A stretch of 64,000 bases of DNA from Cohnella herbarum (GCF_012849095.1 NZ_CP051680.1:4242501-4306500); one strand, 5' to 3'; numbered from the stretch's first letter, positions 26,830-35,773 are shown. Numbers and translations are program-made. The notes: a model not told the origin generated them from the sequence alone.

Positions 26830-28353
26830 TTACGCTTCATTATAGGGATATTCGGAGTTGCCTATCAAGCGAATCTCGTTAACGAAGTCGTTCAGTCGGA
26901 AGCTCGCGTCCTCCATCCGTTTAATCGGCCGGCCCCCCGCATAAAGCCCCTCGATCCGAACGTTATCCACGATATGGCCGGCATCCGAGCCGTGAAAGAG
27001 CGACGGCACTCCTTCCGGAATACGAATGTTACGAAATACGATATTACGAATATGTCCCGGTTCCTTGTCGACGGACCAACGATCCTTGAAGATCAAGCAC
27101 ACCATCACATACTGCATCTCGTCTTCGATTCGGATATTCTCGAACCGGACTCTCTCGATCGTTCCGGAATCCCCGACGACTATGCATAAGGAACCGACCT
27201 CCTCCGTCCACGTGGCCAAGCTATGGACGATGTCGCAATCTTCGAAGACGACGTCTTGAATATCCGTGCGGGTTTCTCCCGTAATTCCGAAGCAGCGCAC
27301 TTTATCGTTCCATACGGTGCAACGGCGAACCGTAATCTCCCGTCCCCCGATTGCCGGAGGGGCGGCCATCGCTTTGACGACGACGGCGTCGTCCCCGGTA
27401 CGAATCAGACAATTCTCTACGGAGATTCTCTGACAATTTACGATGTCGATCCCGTCGCTGTTCTCCCGGTATCCGATTAACGTAAGGTCCTTGATCGTGC
27501 AATCGTTGGACTTCGACAGATGGACCGTCCAATGCGATGTCCCGACCATCGTCAAACCTTCGATATGAACGTTGCTGCACTCATCGATGAACGTTGCTTT
27601 ACGCGCATGCCAGTTCAGCATGGACAAATCGATGATTCCTCTCCCTCGAATTCGAATATCCTCCGTCCGTTCCGCGACGATGAAATCTTGGTACACCTTT
27701 TGTTTCGCCCAGTCGCTTTCGACGATCGGAAGCTCGTCTTCCGGAACGAATACCCGTAAGACGGCTCCGCCCGCGATGTACAGCGTCTGCCCTTTCGTAA
27801 GCTCCAGCTTGTCGACTTCATGCAAGCCGGGGCCGTAATAGACGACGTTGGGATCGCCCGCTTCGGGTACATCCTTCTCCGGGGCATGTACGGTCAGGAA
27901 GAGCGGTCTCTCCCGTCCATCGTTCGTCTCCAGAATCAGCTTGCACGGGCCGTCAATCGGAATGCGAATGGCTTGCTCCTCTATTTCCGGGAGCAACCCG
28001 AGCGAGAGCGGACGAACGATTGCGCTTTGAACGGCTCCGGAGCTCCGGGCAACGAGCGTAATCGCGCCCGACTCGGATACATAGTCGAGGGATGCGAAGG
28101 AGATCGGCCCCCCGCTCGTGACAGGCGCCGCATAGACGGGAATGTCATGGCCGCCGACAGAGAGTTGCCAGTCCCGGGACAGCACGAGTCCGTCCGGATC
28201 GGCGCCGAACGCATCCTCGCCTTGGAGCCGCAACCGTTGTTCGTTAGCCGCGAATCGGATTTCTGCAGGGGCGGGATAGATTCGGATCAAAGCGGAATCG
28301 ATCTCGTAAAGGGTTGAGTCTCTCGAGTCTTTCTGGTCATTATGGACTCTCAT
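26830..28353 (-). CDS. Right-handed beta-helix glycosidase, GH28/GH49-like (cytoplasmic)
   Basis: 507 residues with no signal peptide. The entry segment VVYYGPGLHEVDKLELTKGQ and RIRGRGIIDLSML are typical of GH28/GH49-related bacterial enzymes. The active-site turns are NSDGIDIVN and RTGDDAVVVKA, which supply the Asp residues. The usual third GH28 motif (G-H-G) is replaced by FGITGET, so assignment to polygalacturonase is uncertain. It presumably hydrolyses an oligosaccharide imported by the adjacent transporter. Three nucleotides separate it from the upstream lipoprotein paralogue. Confidence 0.8.
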   Translation of the reverse strand: MRVHNDQKDSRDSTLYEIDSALIRIYPAPAEIRFAANEQRLRLQGEDAFGADPDGLVLSRDWQLSVGGHDIPVYAAPVTSGGPISFASLDYVSESGAITLVARSSGAVQSAIVRPLSLGLLPEIEEQAIRIPIDGPCKLILETNDGRERPLFLTVHAPEKDVPEAGDPNVVYYGPGLHEVDKLELTKGQTLYIAGGAVLRVFVPEDELPIVESDWAKQKVYQDFIVAERTEDIRIRGRGIIDLSMLNWHARKATFIDECSNVHIEGLTMVGTSHWTVHLSKSNDCTIKDLTLIGYRENSDGIDIVNCQRISVENCLIRTGDDAVVVKAMAAPPAIGGREITVRRCTVWNDKVRCFGITGETRTDIQDVVFEDCDIVHSLATWTEEVGSLCIVVGDSGTIERVRFENIRIEDEMQYVMVCLIFKDRWSVDKEPGHIRNIVFRNIRIPEGVPSLFHGSDAGHIVDNVRIEGLYAGGRPIKRMEDASFRLNDFVNEIRLIGNSEYPYNEA

Positions 28354-28356
28354 GGG

Positions 28357-29826
28357 TCACTTCACCTTCAAATCTTTCGTGTATTTGTTAATCGTAAAGT
28401 GCGAATCTTTCGTCGATTCGACCTTCTTGCCGTTGATCACGACATTGTCGAACGTAATATCCGAAACGATGCGATCCTTGCTCCAGCCCTCGACCTTGAT
28501 TTCGTTCGTCCCGTCCGAATAAGAAGTGATATCTTTGTACCGGATACCGCTAATCGCTCCCGGCCATGACCAATTGCCCTGTATGGCGCCGAAATAGAAC
28601 GTCGTGTCCATCTGAACGTTAATGAGCCTCTTGGCTTTCTCGACCCGAATGTTCTGAAATGTAATGTCCTTGAACTCCGTTCCATGCAGCGCGAAAATAT
28701 TGATCGCGGATCGGTCCGGCAGAACGTCCGGATGATCGCGGTCGTCGAAATTGTAGAGGACGTCGATATTGTCGAACGTAATGTTCTTGAAGTAGGCGGC
28801 GACCGTCTCCGCGCCGATTCCGATCGAATTGTTGCCATCGGCCCATAGCTGGGCGTTCTTGTACGTAATGTTGTAGACGGGTAGAGCCTTCGCCGGATCT
28901 TCCTCTTGGGACAGTCCCTTGATCGCGACGGCGTCATCCGTGGAATGGATGAACGAACCGTCGAAGACGATGTCGTGGCTGCTCACGATATTAAATCCGT
29001 CGGAGCTTGCATACCGCGGGCTTACGGCTTTGTAATTCAACACTTCCACATCGCTGCTGCCATGCATCGACGAGGTCCAACTGTTCGTATCCCGATTGAC
29101 GATAATATCTTTGACCGTAGATTTTGTGACGTAATTCAGAGCCAACGCGATGTCGTCATACTCGTCTTTGCTCCTGTAATCGTTGAGGATGATGCCTCTG
29201 CCCCTTACGGTAATATTCGTGGCATTATCCGCGCGGAACCGGCCTCTGACCACCGCGCCTCCGCTAATATACAAGGTCTGATTCGAGGAGATCATCGTCG
29301 GAACCGAACCGTACTCCCCTAAGTCATGAAAACCCGGACCGAAAAAAATGACATCGGGGTCGTTGGCGTCCGGAATATCCTTCTCCGGGATCTGCGCGAA
29401 CAGATGCAGCACTTTGCCTTGATAATTTCCGTCCAATACGAGCGAGACGTTCGCCGGACCGTTAAGCTTAAACGTGATGGAGTTGCCGCTTCGTTCTCCC
29501 TTAATCCCTAACGATCTAGGCACGAGCTCGAAGGACGAATATTCGAAGTTCGGCGTTATCGTTATGGTGCTGGCTCCCGGCATATCGAAATATCCGTAAG
29601 AAACCGGCTGATTCCAACTGTTATTTCCGGCGTTATATAAGTCGATTGCGCTCTCCCCTGCCTTCACGGCAAACTCGGTCGAGCGGTAATTCTCGGGTAA
29701 ATCGGCAGGCGCCGCATACGTAATGACGGGTTCTTCCTTCGCTTCCGACTGCTTAGGAGTACAGCCGAATAGCGTCGTTACGATAGTCATGACTAGTAGA
29801 GCTTGGACGATCGATTGTCTTCTCAT
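28357..29826 (-). CDS. Right-handed beta-helix glycosidase, GH28/GH49-like lipoprotein
   Basis: 489 residues with a lipoprotein signal ending in TLFGC. The protein should therefore be anchored outside the membrane, unlike its cytoplasmic neighbour. FFGPGFHDLG, ITVRGRGIILNDY, SSDGFNIVSSHDIVFDGS and HSTDDAVAIKG mark the same fold and the catalytic Asp turns. Again no G-H-G motif is seen (SIGIGAETVA stands there). One enzyme outside and one inside suggests sequential degradation of a polymer. Pectin, rhamnogalacturonan or an alpha-glucan are possible substrates; I cannot choose. Confidence 0.8.
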   Translation of the reverse strand: MRRQSIVQALLVMTIVTTLFGCTPKQSEAKEEPVITYAAPADLPENYRSTEFAVKAGESAIDLYNAGNNSWNQPVSYGYFDMPGASTITITPNFEYSSFELVPRSLGIKGERSGNSITFKLNGPANVSLVLDGNYQGKVLHLFAQIPEKDIPDANDPDVIFFGPGFHDLGEYGSVPTMISSNQTLYISGGAVVRGRFRADNATNITVRGRGIILNDYRSKDEYDDIALALNYVTKSTVKDIIVNRDTNSWTSSMHGSSDVEVLNYKAVSPRYASSDGFNIVSSHDIVFDGSFIHSTDDAVAIKGLSQEEDPAKALPVYNITYKNAQLWADGNNSIGIGAETVAAYFKNITFDNIDVLYNFDDRDHPDVLPDRSAINIFALHGTEFKDITFQNIRVEKAKRLINVQMDTTFYFGAIQGNWSWPGAISGIRYKDITSYSDGTNEIKVEGWSKDRIVSDITFDNVVINGKKVESTKDSHFTINKYTKDLKVK

Positions 29827-29833
29827 GTCTCTA

Positions 29834-30676
29834 TCACCCCTTAACGGCAGAGGAAATGACTCCTTCTACCAAATAGCGTTGCCCCAGGAAAAACACGACG
29901 ATAATAGGCAGGACGAATATAACCAACCCCGCGCTCTGGACTTGCGTAAGGGTGATATCCTTTTGCCCCGGAAACACGTAGCCGATCGAGAACAAAGCCG
30001 TGGCCAGAGGATACTTGTCGTTCTGAAGAAACATAAATGGCGAAATGTAGTCGTTCCCCCATGATCCGTTAAACGATAAGATCGATACCGTCGCGATAAC
30101 CGGAAGGGAGATCGGCAAGAAAATGTTCCAGAAGATGCGGTAAGTCGAACATCCGTCGATTCTGGCCGCTTCCTCCAAATCCTTGGGGAAGGTCGCGAAA
30201 AATTGCCGATACAGGAAGATGCTGAACGCGCTGCCTCCCAAAGCCCAGAAAAACCACGGCCAGAACGTATTAATGAAGCCTATCTTATAGAAAATGACGT
30301 ACGTAGGGATTTGCGTCACGATAGCCGGCAGCATCATCGTGGATAACATGAGCAGGAACAATACGTTTTTCCCCGGCCCTCTCAATCTAGCGAACCCGAA
30401 TCCTACGACAGCGCTCGTAATCGTCGGAATAATCACGGATATGGCTGTAATGACGATCGAGTTTTTCGCGTAGTTCCAGTAATCGATGAAGGTCACCGCA
30501 TACTTGTAATTGACCAATCGAAAGCTCGTCGGCCAGAACGTAGAAGCCGATCCTACCGTTTGCAGAGAGTTGGTCACCAGCCAGTATAGGGGCACGACGA
30601 ACAGGATCGAAAGCAAGACGAGCATCGTATAGATGAAAATTCGGAACGAAGGATTCCGGACGCCGACGTTTACCAT
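29834..30676 (-). CDS. Sugar ABC transporter permease, MalG/YesQ type
   Basis: 280 residues, six helices, with the EAA loop EEAARIDGCSTYRIFWNIFL near residue 175. The start of the mature fold (YTMLVLLSILFVVPLYWLVT) is typical of carbohydrate-uptake MalG-like permeases. One nucleotide separates it from the partner permease stop. It is encoded in the order binding protein, permease, permease, as in B. subtilis yesOPQ, which imports rhamnogalacturonan breakdown products. The symbol is not transferred because substrate identity is not proven. Confidence 0.9.
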   Translation of the reverse strand: MVNVGVRNPSFRIFIYTMLVLLSILFVVPLYWLVTNSLQTVGSASTFWPTSFRLVNYKYAVTFIDYWNYAKNSIVITAISVIIPTITSAVVGFGFARLRGPGKNVLFLLMLSTMMLPAIVTQIPTYVIFYKIGFINTFWPWFFWALGGSAFSIFLYRQFFATFPKDLEEAARIDGCSTYRIFWNIFLPISLPVIATVSILSFNGSWGNDYISPFMFLQNDKYPLATALFSIGYVFPGQKDITLTQVQSAGLVIFVLPIIVVFFLGQRYLVEGVISSAVKG

Positions 30677-30677
30677 C

Positions 30678-31646
30678 TTATTTCCCCTCCTGATCGACTT
30701 CGTAGAATACCCATAGCTTGCTGGTGGAGAAAACGACCACGGTCAGTACCAATATCATGATAAATAGAACCCACAGCAACGCAAGTCCGTATCCGAAGCG
30801 ACCGAATGCGAAGATCTGTTGGAAAGCGTGAACCGAATAGACGTAATTCGGCCGAATAGGCGTCGATAACAAACTGTTCGAGTTAGCCGCGAGCAGAATC
30901 GGCTGCACGAAAATTTGCAACGAACCGATAATGCTCATAATGAACTGGAAAAACAACACGGGAGTGACTAAAGGGATCGTGATTCTCGCGAATCTTTGGA
31001 TCGTCGTAGCCCCGTCTATCGCCGCCGCCTCGTAGAGATCCTTGGATACGCCTTTTAACCCCGCTAAATAAACGAGAATCCCGCCTCCGACGCCCCAGAG
31101 AAGCATGATCAACAACGGAATCATCGCGTAGTCGTAACCGAGCCAATCGACGGGTTGCAAGCCCATGTCCGCCAGAAGGTTATTCACTACTCCATCGTCC
31201 ACGAACAAAGATCTCCACATCGTCCCTACCGCAACCACCGGAATAATGGACGGGATAAAGAAGAGGGTTCGGTAGAATCCGATATTTTTGATGTTCTGAT
31301 TCAACAATACCGCGAGCAGGAAGCCTAAGACCGTGCTTAACGGCACCATGATCGCCGTAATGAGCAATGTACGGCCGAGCGAGTACATCGCGTCGTTATC
31401 GGTGAACACTTTGCGATAATTATCGAACCCGACGAATTTCAACCGGTCCATATTAAATCCCGCGTAGTTCGTTAAGCTCAAATATAGTCCGTATAACAGC
31501 GGGATCAGGCCGAGGAGAACAAAGACGACGAACCATGGAGAGATAAAAACGTAAAATTCCATCGCTTCCTTGAAGCTCTTTCCGCGGAAACGCTTCGGCT
31601 TGTCGCGAAGAGCGGTGGCCGTACCGGTATTCGCTAATTGACTCAT
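30678..31646 (-). CDS. Sugar ABC transporter permease, MalF/YesP type
   Basis: 322 residues: a cytoplasmic basic N-terminus of about 28 residues, then six helices. The EAA loop is YEAAAIDGATTIQRFARITI near residue 208. It ends SKLWVFYEVDQEGK. It is separated from the binding-protein gene by 83 nt holding a strong hairpin, an arrangement that usually lets the binding protein be made in excess over the membrane parts. Confidence 0.9.
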   Translation of the reverse strand: MSQLANTGTATALRDKPKRFRGKSFKEAMEFYVFISPWFVVFVLLGLIPLLYGLYLSLTNYAGFNMDRLKFVGFDNYRKVFTDNDAMYSLGRTLLITAIMVPLSTVLGFLLAVLLNQNIKNIGFYRTLFFIPSIIPVVAVGTMWRSLFVDDGVVNNLLADMGLQPVDWLGYDYAMIPLLIMLLWGVGGGILVYLAGLKGVSKDLYEAAAIDGATTIQRFARITIPLVTPVLFFQFIMSIIGSLQIFVQPILLAANSNSLLSTPIRPNYVYSVHAFQQIFAFGRFGYGLALLWVLFIMILVLTVVVFSTSKLWVFYEVDQEGK

Positions 31647-31679
31647 AGAGGCTCGCCCCCTTGCTTAGGTGTGAGATTG

Positions 31680-31720
31680 AAAAGGGTCACCGGATTAGCA
31701 CAACCTCCGGTAACCCTTTT
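31680..31720 (-). terminator. Intra-operon hairpin between binding protein and permease genes
   Basis: A 14-bp stem AAAAGGGTTACCGG/CCGGTGACCCTTTT with one G-U pair ends in four T. It sits 9 nt after the binding-protein stop and before the permease start. It is most likely a partial terminator or mRNA 3'-end stabiliser. Confidence 0.75.
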
Positions 31721-31729
31721 CTAGATTTG

Positions 31730-33172
31730 TTACTCTGGGCTGACGAGTTGCTTGCCTTCCGTAATAAGCGTGTTTAATTCTTCCGTCATTTTTTGCGTGG
31801 CGCCTTCCACCGTGTCTTTATCGAAATAGACCGGAGTGAAATATTTATCGAATATCGAGTTCACGGCCTGATAATTCAAGAACGGGTTGTACGGAGGACT
31901 GCCGTCCGTATACTGCAGCTCGTTCTGGATAAAGTCGTAGCTCATCTTGTCGAACTCGGTAGTTTGAGGCAGCAACGCCGCCAACGCTTTCGTGCCCGGC
32001 AAACCATATCCGGCTTTGGCCCGGTCTTCCGCGGGCTTGCCGCCGAAGAACCATTCGAATACTTCCCATGCTTCTTTCGGATGTTTCGTATTTTTGTAGA
32101 TGATCGCGCCTGTCCCGAATGCGGTCGGCGAAATCCTTTTTCCGCCTTCGAGGTACGGAGCCGGCGCGACTCCGAAATCGCCCAAGCGGTCTTTGGTCAA
32201 CTCGTTCGTCTTCAGGAAACCGGAGAACCAATAACCCGATATGATGATCGCCGCCTTGTTATCGACGAACAATTGACCGCCCCAATCCGTTTCCTGGTGC
32301 AGAGGGCTTGGTCCTACTCCGAATTTCGCGGTGTCCACCCAGAAATTAAGCAAATCTTTCATCCCGGGCGTCGATAAGTCAGCTTTGCTGTAATCGTCGC
32401 TGAACATGCTTCCGCCTTGCTGAAGCAATTGCACGTTGAGCAGATCCTGATTCGCGGCGGTACTGCCGTTAAAGTAAACAACGCCGTATTGGCTTACCTT
32501 TTTGCCGTTTTTGACCGTCAGTTTTTTTCCTAGTTCAATAAGTTCCGTCCACGTCATCGCCTCTGTGCTGCTAGGCAACGGAACGCCCGCGGCTTCGAAC
32601 ATTTTCTTGTTGTAGTAAATCGTAAAATCGGGCGACCAGTCTTTCGGGAATCCGTAAAGCGGACCTTCGCCGTGTACTCCCGTCGTCGTGTCGTATTTGA
32701 ATTGGTTAACGACAGGATAGAAATCGTCCGGTTTGAATACGGTGCTATTATTAAAATTCGGAGTCAGATCAAGAGCCATCCCTTTCAAAACATAACCGGA
32801 AAGCTCATTGGTATTCGTGCGGATGATATCCGGCCCGTTGCCCGCGGCCATCATGGCCATCAGCTTATTGTAATCCGCGGATACGATCTCGACCTTGATA
32901 TTGGGGTGGGTTTTCTCGAACTCCGCGACCATCTCGCTCGAAAATTCGGTATCGTACATCGTGTGTCTGATAACGACGGGTTTGCCGTTCGCTGCAGGCT
33001 CCTCCGAGCTCGCTTCGGCGCTCGCGGTTTCACTGCCGCTTGCCGTTGAAGTCGCTCCGCTATTAGGAGAAGAATTATCGTCTTTCGAATTATTGCCTCC
33101 GCACGCGCTTAGCAAGATTAAGCTGCACGTTAGGATGGCGGATAACAGAGTAGACCGAAACGCTCTTTTCAT
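31730..33172 (-). CDS. Sugar ABC transporter solute-binding lipoprotein (YesO-like)
   Basis: 480 residues. The lipobox is ILLSAC followed by GGNN and a long Ser/Ala/Glu-rich linker (residues 25-60). The mature part is a MalE/family-1 binding protein with the usual FEKTHPNIKVEI strand near residue 85 and the YGFPKDW segment. It is the first gene of the polysaccharide operon, with GGGGGA 6 nt before the ATG and a promoter at 33221-33249. It captures the oligosaccharide released by the surface beta-helix enzyme (inference from context). Confidence 0.92.
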   Translation of the reverse strand: MKRAFRSTLLSAILTCSLILLSACGGNNSKDDNSSPNSGATSTASGSETASAEASSEEPAANGKPVVIRHTMYDTEFSSEMVAEFEKTHPNIKVEIVSADYNKLMAMMAAGNGPDIIRTNTNELSGYVLKGMALDLTPNFNNSTVFKPDDFYPVVNQFKYDTTTGVHGEGPLYGFPKDWSPDFTIYYNKKMFEAAGVPLPSSTEAMTWTELIELGKKLTVKNGKKVSQYGVVYFNGSTAANQDLLNVQLLQQGGSMFSDDYSKADLSTPGMKDLLNFWVDTAKFGVGPSPLHQETDWGGQLFVDNKAAIIISGYWFSGFLKTNELTKDRLGDFGVAPAPYLEGGKRISPTAFGTGAIIYKNTKHPKEAWEVFEWFFGGKPAEDRAKAGYGLPGTKALAALLPQTTEFDKMSYDFIQNELQYTDGSPPYNPFLNYQAVNSIFDKYFTPVYFDKDTVEGATQKMTEELNTLITEGKQLVSPE

Positions 33173-33198
33173 TTTGAATCCCCCTAGAAGTCATAAGT

Positions 33199-33214
33199 AG
33201 TAGAACGTTCTACT
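33199..33214. promoter_or_regulatory. Perfect 16-bp palindrome at the transcription start of the polysaccharide operon
   Basis: AGTAGAACGTTCTACT is fully self-complementary and lies just downstream of the -10 box. A second inverted repeat (ATAGAG, 7-nt spacer, CTCTAT; 33224-33242) overlaps the promoter spacer. Both are candidate operators. Confidence 0.6.
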
Positions 33215-33220
33215 CTTCAA

Positions 33221-33249
33221 AGTATAGAGTCGACGGCTCTATGCAACAA
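33221..33249 (-). promoter_or_regulatory. Promoter of the polysaccharide operon
   Basis: On the minus strand a -35 TTGTTG (33244-33249), a 17-nt spacer and a -10 TATACT (33221-33226). The weak -35 fits a promoter needing an activator such as the YesN protein of the operon. Confidence 0.6.
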
Positions 33250-33360
33250 CGCACTATCTTTTTTGATTCGTGCATATTTCTTTAGGATATTCGATCCGCA
33301 TCCGGCAAAATGGCTTGTCCGTCGTTGGACTGTGATCGGAAAAGGTTATATTGTAGCCGG

Positions 33361-33444
33361 GGTGAGGGGGCACGGCGGAGAGCGGAGGGGGAGGAGGGGG
33401 GGAGGGAGAGGAGGAGGAGAAGCGAAGGCGGGGGCGGGGCGGCG
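33361..33444. repeat. Purine-only G-rich tract
   Basis: About 84 nt of almost uninterrupted G and A with many runs of three to six G. It is non-coding. Such sequence can form G-quadruplex or triplex DNA. It separates the polysaccharide promoter region from the repeat cluster that follows. Confidence 0.8.
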
Positions 33445-33445
33445 A

Positions 33446-33636
33446 CTAGTTGTAAAACGTACATTTAGATTTGTTGAAAGCCTACCTCTGCAATATCTAA
33501 TTGCAGAATGTACAACTAGTTGAGCGCTTATTCGCATTTTCGAGTCCATCCACTCCAACTAGTTGCATGTTTTACACTTAGTTTGTTCTTCAGTAAAAAA
33601 TCACTCCATCTAAATGCCATTTTTACACTTAGTTGC
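33446..33636. repeat. Repeat cluster A: four ~25-nt motifs, two forward then two inverted
   Basis: Copies of a motif near CTAAGTGTAAAAWGTACA ending in ACTAG or TTTAG occur at about 33447 and 33496 (forward) and 33557 and 33607 (inverted). Start-to-start spacings are about 49, 61 and 50 nt. The same motif and layout recur at 51418-51653. No convincing coding region is present. Function is unknown. Confidence 0.75.
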
Positions 33637-33712
33637 CTAGAATGCAGAGTAGTAAGTCGACTTTACCGTCTTGAAGTGGCTATATACATAGTAGCTTTCT
33701 GATTCTCGCGCC

Positions 33713-33737
33713 AAAAAACCGCCCGGGAGGACGGTTT
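33713..33737 (-). terminator. Terminator downstream of the RCC1-like gene and its 15-bp repeats
   Basis: On the minus strand AAACCG and CGGTTTTTT flank a short partly paired loop and end in six T. It lies beyond the tandem repeat, so the repeat would be transcribed as a 3' untranslated region of the RCC1-like gene. Confidence 0.6.
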
Positions 33738-33750
33738 CTTGGGATTAAGC

Positions 33751-33992
33751 AGTCTGGTTTGTGCTTGTTAGGTTTGTGTTCGTCTGGTTTATGTTCGTCT
33801 GGTTTGTGTTCGTCTGGTTTGTGTTCGTCTGGTTTGTGTTCGTCTGGTTTGTGTTCGTCTGGTTTGTGTTCGTCTGGTTTGTGTTCGTCTGGTTTGTGTT
33901 CGTCTGGTTTGTGTTCGTTCTGGTTTGTGTTCGTCTGGTTTGTGTTCGTTCTGGTTTGTGTTCGTCTGGTTTGTGTTCGTCTGGTTTGTGTT
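33751..33992. repeat. 15-bp tandem repeat (GTCTGGTTTGTGTTC, about 16 units)
   Basis: Near-identical 15-bp units run head to tail. Two degenerate units lie at the left end and two units have an extra T. It lies between the stop codon of the RCC1-like gene (34035) and its terminator. Because 15 is a multiple of three, both strands give open frames (WFVFV repeats), but there is no credible start or protein character. Confidence 0.9.
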
Positions 33993-34034
33993 AACTAGAT
34001 AAGTTTAGCTTCGTTAAACTCCGGGCCGTTCGCA

Positions 34035-35537
34035 TTAATTCATCGTAATCGAGATTTTGTCTTCCTTCTGAATCCAGTGCACCTTGGCGCCGAGCGACTC
34101 GCTAATCAATCGCAGCGGTAAGTACGATGTACCGCCTACATTGTTGAACGGATTATTTACGGATTTAATGCCGTTAATCTCCGTCATTCCCTCTCGGTAG
34201 TTGACGAGAATCGTGATGGCGGGCTTATCCCCCTCCGCTTCCCGGGTGATCGTGACGATTTTGTCCGTGTTGTCCCACTTGATGGTTGCGCCTAGCTTCT
34301 CGAAGATCGATCGCAATGGCACGAAGACCTGCTCGTTACGGACGACGACTCCATTATTCATGACTACCTGCTCTCCATTCAGGCTGATGGAGATCGGCTT
34401 CTGTACCGGCACCGGAACACTATGCATGAATTCATTGTCTCCATAGCCTAAGTCATGATTCTTATTCACGCCCCAGCCCCACAGCGTTCCGTTCTTTTTC
34501 CTCATGATGATAAATCTATTTCCCGCTTTGATCTCCGATACATCGGAAGCTATATGCTTGAATTCCGGATCCGTCGGCATCCGCTCGCGTTCGATCGAGG
34601 CTTCGTACACTTTGTCGTCTTTCGTCCTTACGATTAGCGATCTCTCGACGAGATAAGCTTCCTTAACGTTGTTAATGCTCGTCAGCAGCATCGGCGCTCC
34701 AACCTCATGCGTCATCGTCCCATCCGAGAAACCGGTAATCGTCGAACCCCAGAACCATAATCGGGACTCGGAATCGATTGCCAATCGCCCATTGATCTTG
34801 CTAATATTCTCTAGGCCCATGACTTGAGTCGGGATCCATTGACCGGTAGAGCTTTCCTCGTCCGTAAGAATCGTCGGCCATGTCCATACCGTGCCGTCCG
34901 ATTTCAAGGCCAAGTTGTAATCCAAGGAGACGACATGCTCAAGAGACTGGATCGGGTCGAACGAAGTTAAGGAGTTGGAGTCCTTCCATACCGTTCCGTC
35001 GCTTTTTAGAAACGTCCATCTCCACTCCCCGCGCTTCTCGATGTTTTCGTAATTCTCGTAATAGGGATTGATGTCGACCACATTTTCGATTCCGATCAAC
35101 GGCGCGATCTGATCAAGCTGCGGTTTGTTGTCCTCTTTAGGAATCCGGTATACCGTTCCATTACTATCTAAAGCCAGCATATCTCCGTGGTAGTTGGCAA
35201 AGACCCCGATCAGATTGCTTAGTCGCGTGACCGGGTAAACCTTCGCTTTGACCGAGAAATAAGACTCCTTTTCCCACATCCACACCGTATGATCCTTCTT
35301 AGTGAAAAATCCTCCCGGATACATTTGCTCCACCTCCGTCAGCGCCGGAAGCTGAGTCGGCACCGCATGATCCCGGCCCCATACCCAATACGTACCGTCT
35401 TTCTTTACTATGGAGTAAGGATCATAATCTTTGATCGTGGAGTTCTCATACGTTTCCTGCGTTTCGGCCGCCGCCACGGAAGACAAACCTGAACCCAATA
35501 GGGTTGCCAGCGCTAAACTTAATATCGACTTTTTCAA
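34035..35537 (-). CDS. Secreted RCC1-repeat protein with C-terminal copper-amine-oxidase-like stalk domain
   Basis: 500 residues with a cleavable Sec signal (hydrophobic residues ~6-20, ASVAAAE-like cleavage region). Residues ~40-375 contain RCC1/BNR-type blades, seen as repeated DGTVW-W units (KSDGTVWTW, KKNGTLWGWG), forming a predicted beta-propeller. The last ~115 residues are a stalk domain: ISLNGEQVVMNNGVVVRNEQ, VFVPLRSIFEKLGATIKWD and TSYLPLRLISESLGAKVHW. It probably acts at the cell surface; no ligand can be named. It is monocistronic and divergent from the Uma2 gene. Confidence 0.82.
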   Translation of the reverse strand: MKKSILSLALATLLGSGLSSVAAAETQETYENSTIKDYDPYSIVKKDGTYWVWGRDHAVPTQLPALTEVEQMYPGGFFTKKDHTVWMWEKESYFSVKAKVYPVTRLSNLIGVFANYHGDMLALDSNGTVYRIPKEDNKPQLDQIAPLIGIENVVDINPYYENYENIEKRGEWRWTFLKSDGTVWKDSNSLTSFDPIQSLEHVVSLDYNLALKSDGTVWTWPTILTDEESSTGQWIPTQVMGLENISKINGRLAIDSESRLWFWGSTITGFSDGTMTHEVGAPMLLTSINNVKEAYLVERSLIVRTKDDKVYEASIERERMPTDPEFKHIASDVSEIKAGNRFIIMRKKNGTLWGWGVNKNHDLGYGDNEFMHSVPVPVQKPISISLNGEQVVMNNGVVVRNEQVFVPLRSIFEKLGATIKWDNTDKIVTITREAEGDKPAITILVNYREGMTEINGIKSVNNPFNNVGGTSYLPLRLISESLGAKVHWIQKEDKISITMN

Positions 35538-35773
35538 CTTTAAAGTTGCCCCTTCCGAATCTCGAATTCCATAAAATAGTAAAATGTTTACAATTTAATA
35601 AACGCCGAAGGATTCGGAAGGTTGCGTTACGATTACGAAAAATAGAGTATCCACAAGCTGCGGACGAGATTAAACCGGCGTGTCGCCTAATCAGGATATG
35701 GAAAAGAAATTTTGATAGAGGTATTTGACAGGCTTTAGGCGTTCCGGCATAATAAAGGAAATGAAGTCGAGGA
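35538..35773. other. Divergent intergenic region, nothing specific recognised
   Basis: A/T-rich sequence between the RCC1-like gene and the Uma2 leader. It must hold the RCC1-like promoter. I found no clear -35/-10 pair or repeat in it. Confidence 0.4.

Noticed and set aside
33759..33998. Hydrophobic repeat ORFs (WFVFV and GLCSS types) over the 15-bp tandem array
   Set aside because: Low-complexity translation of a tandem repeat in two frames, without start signals or family resemblance.
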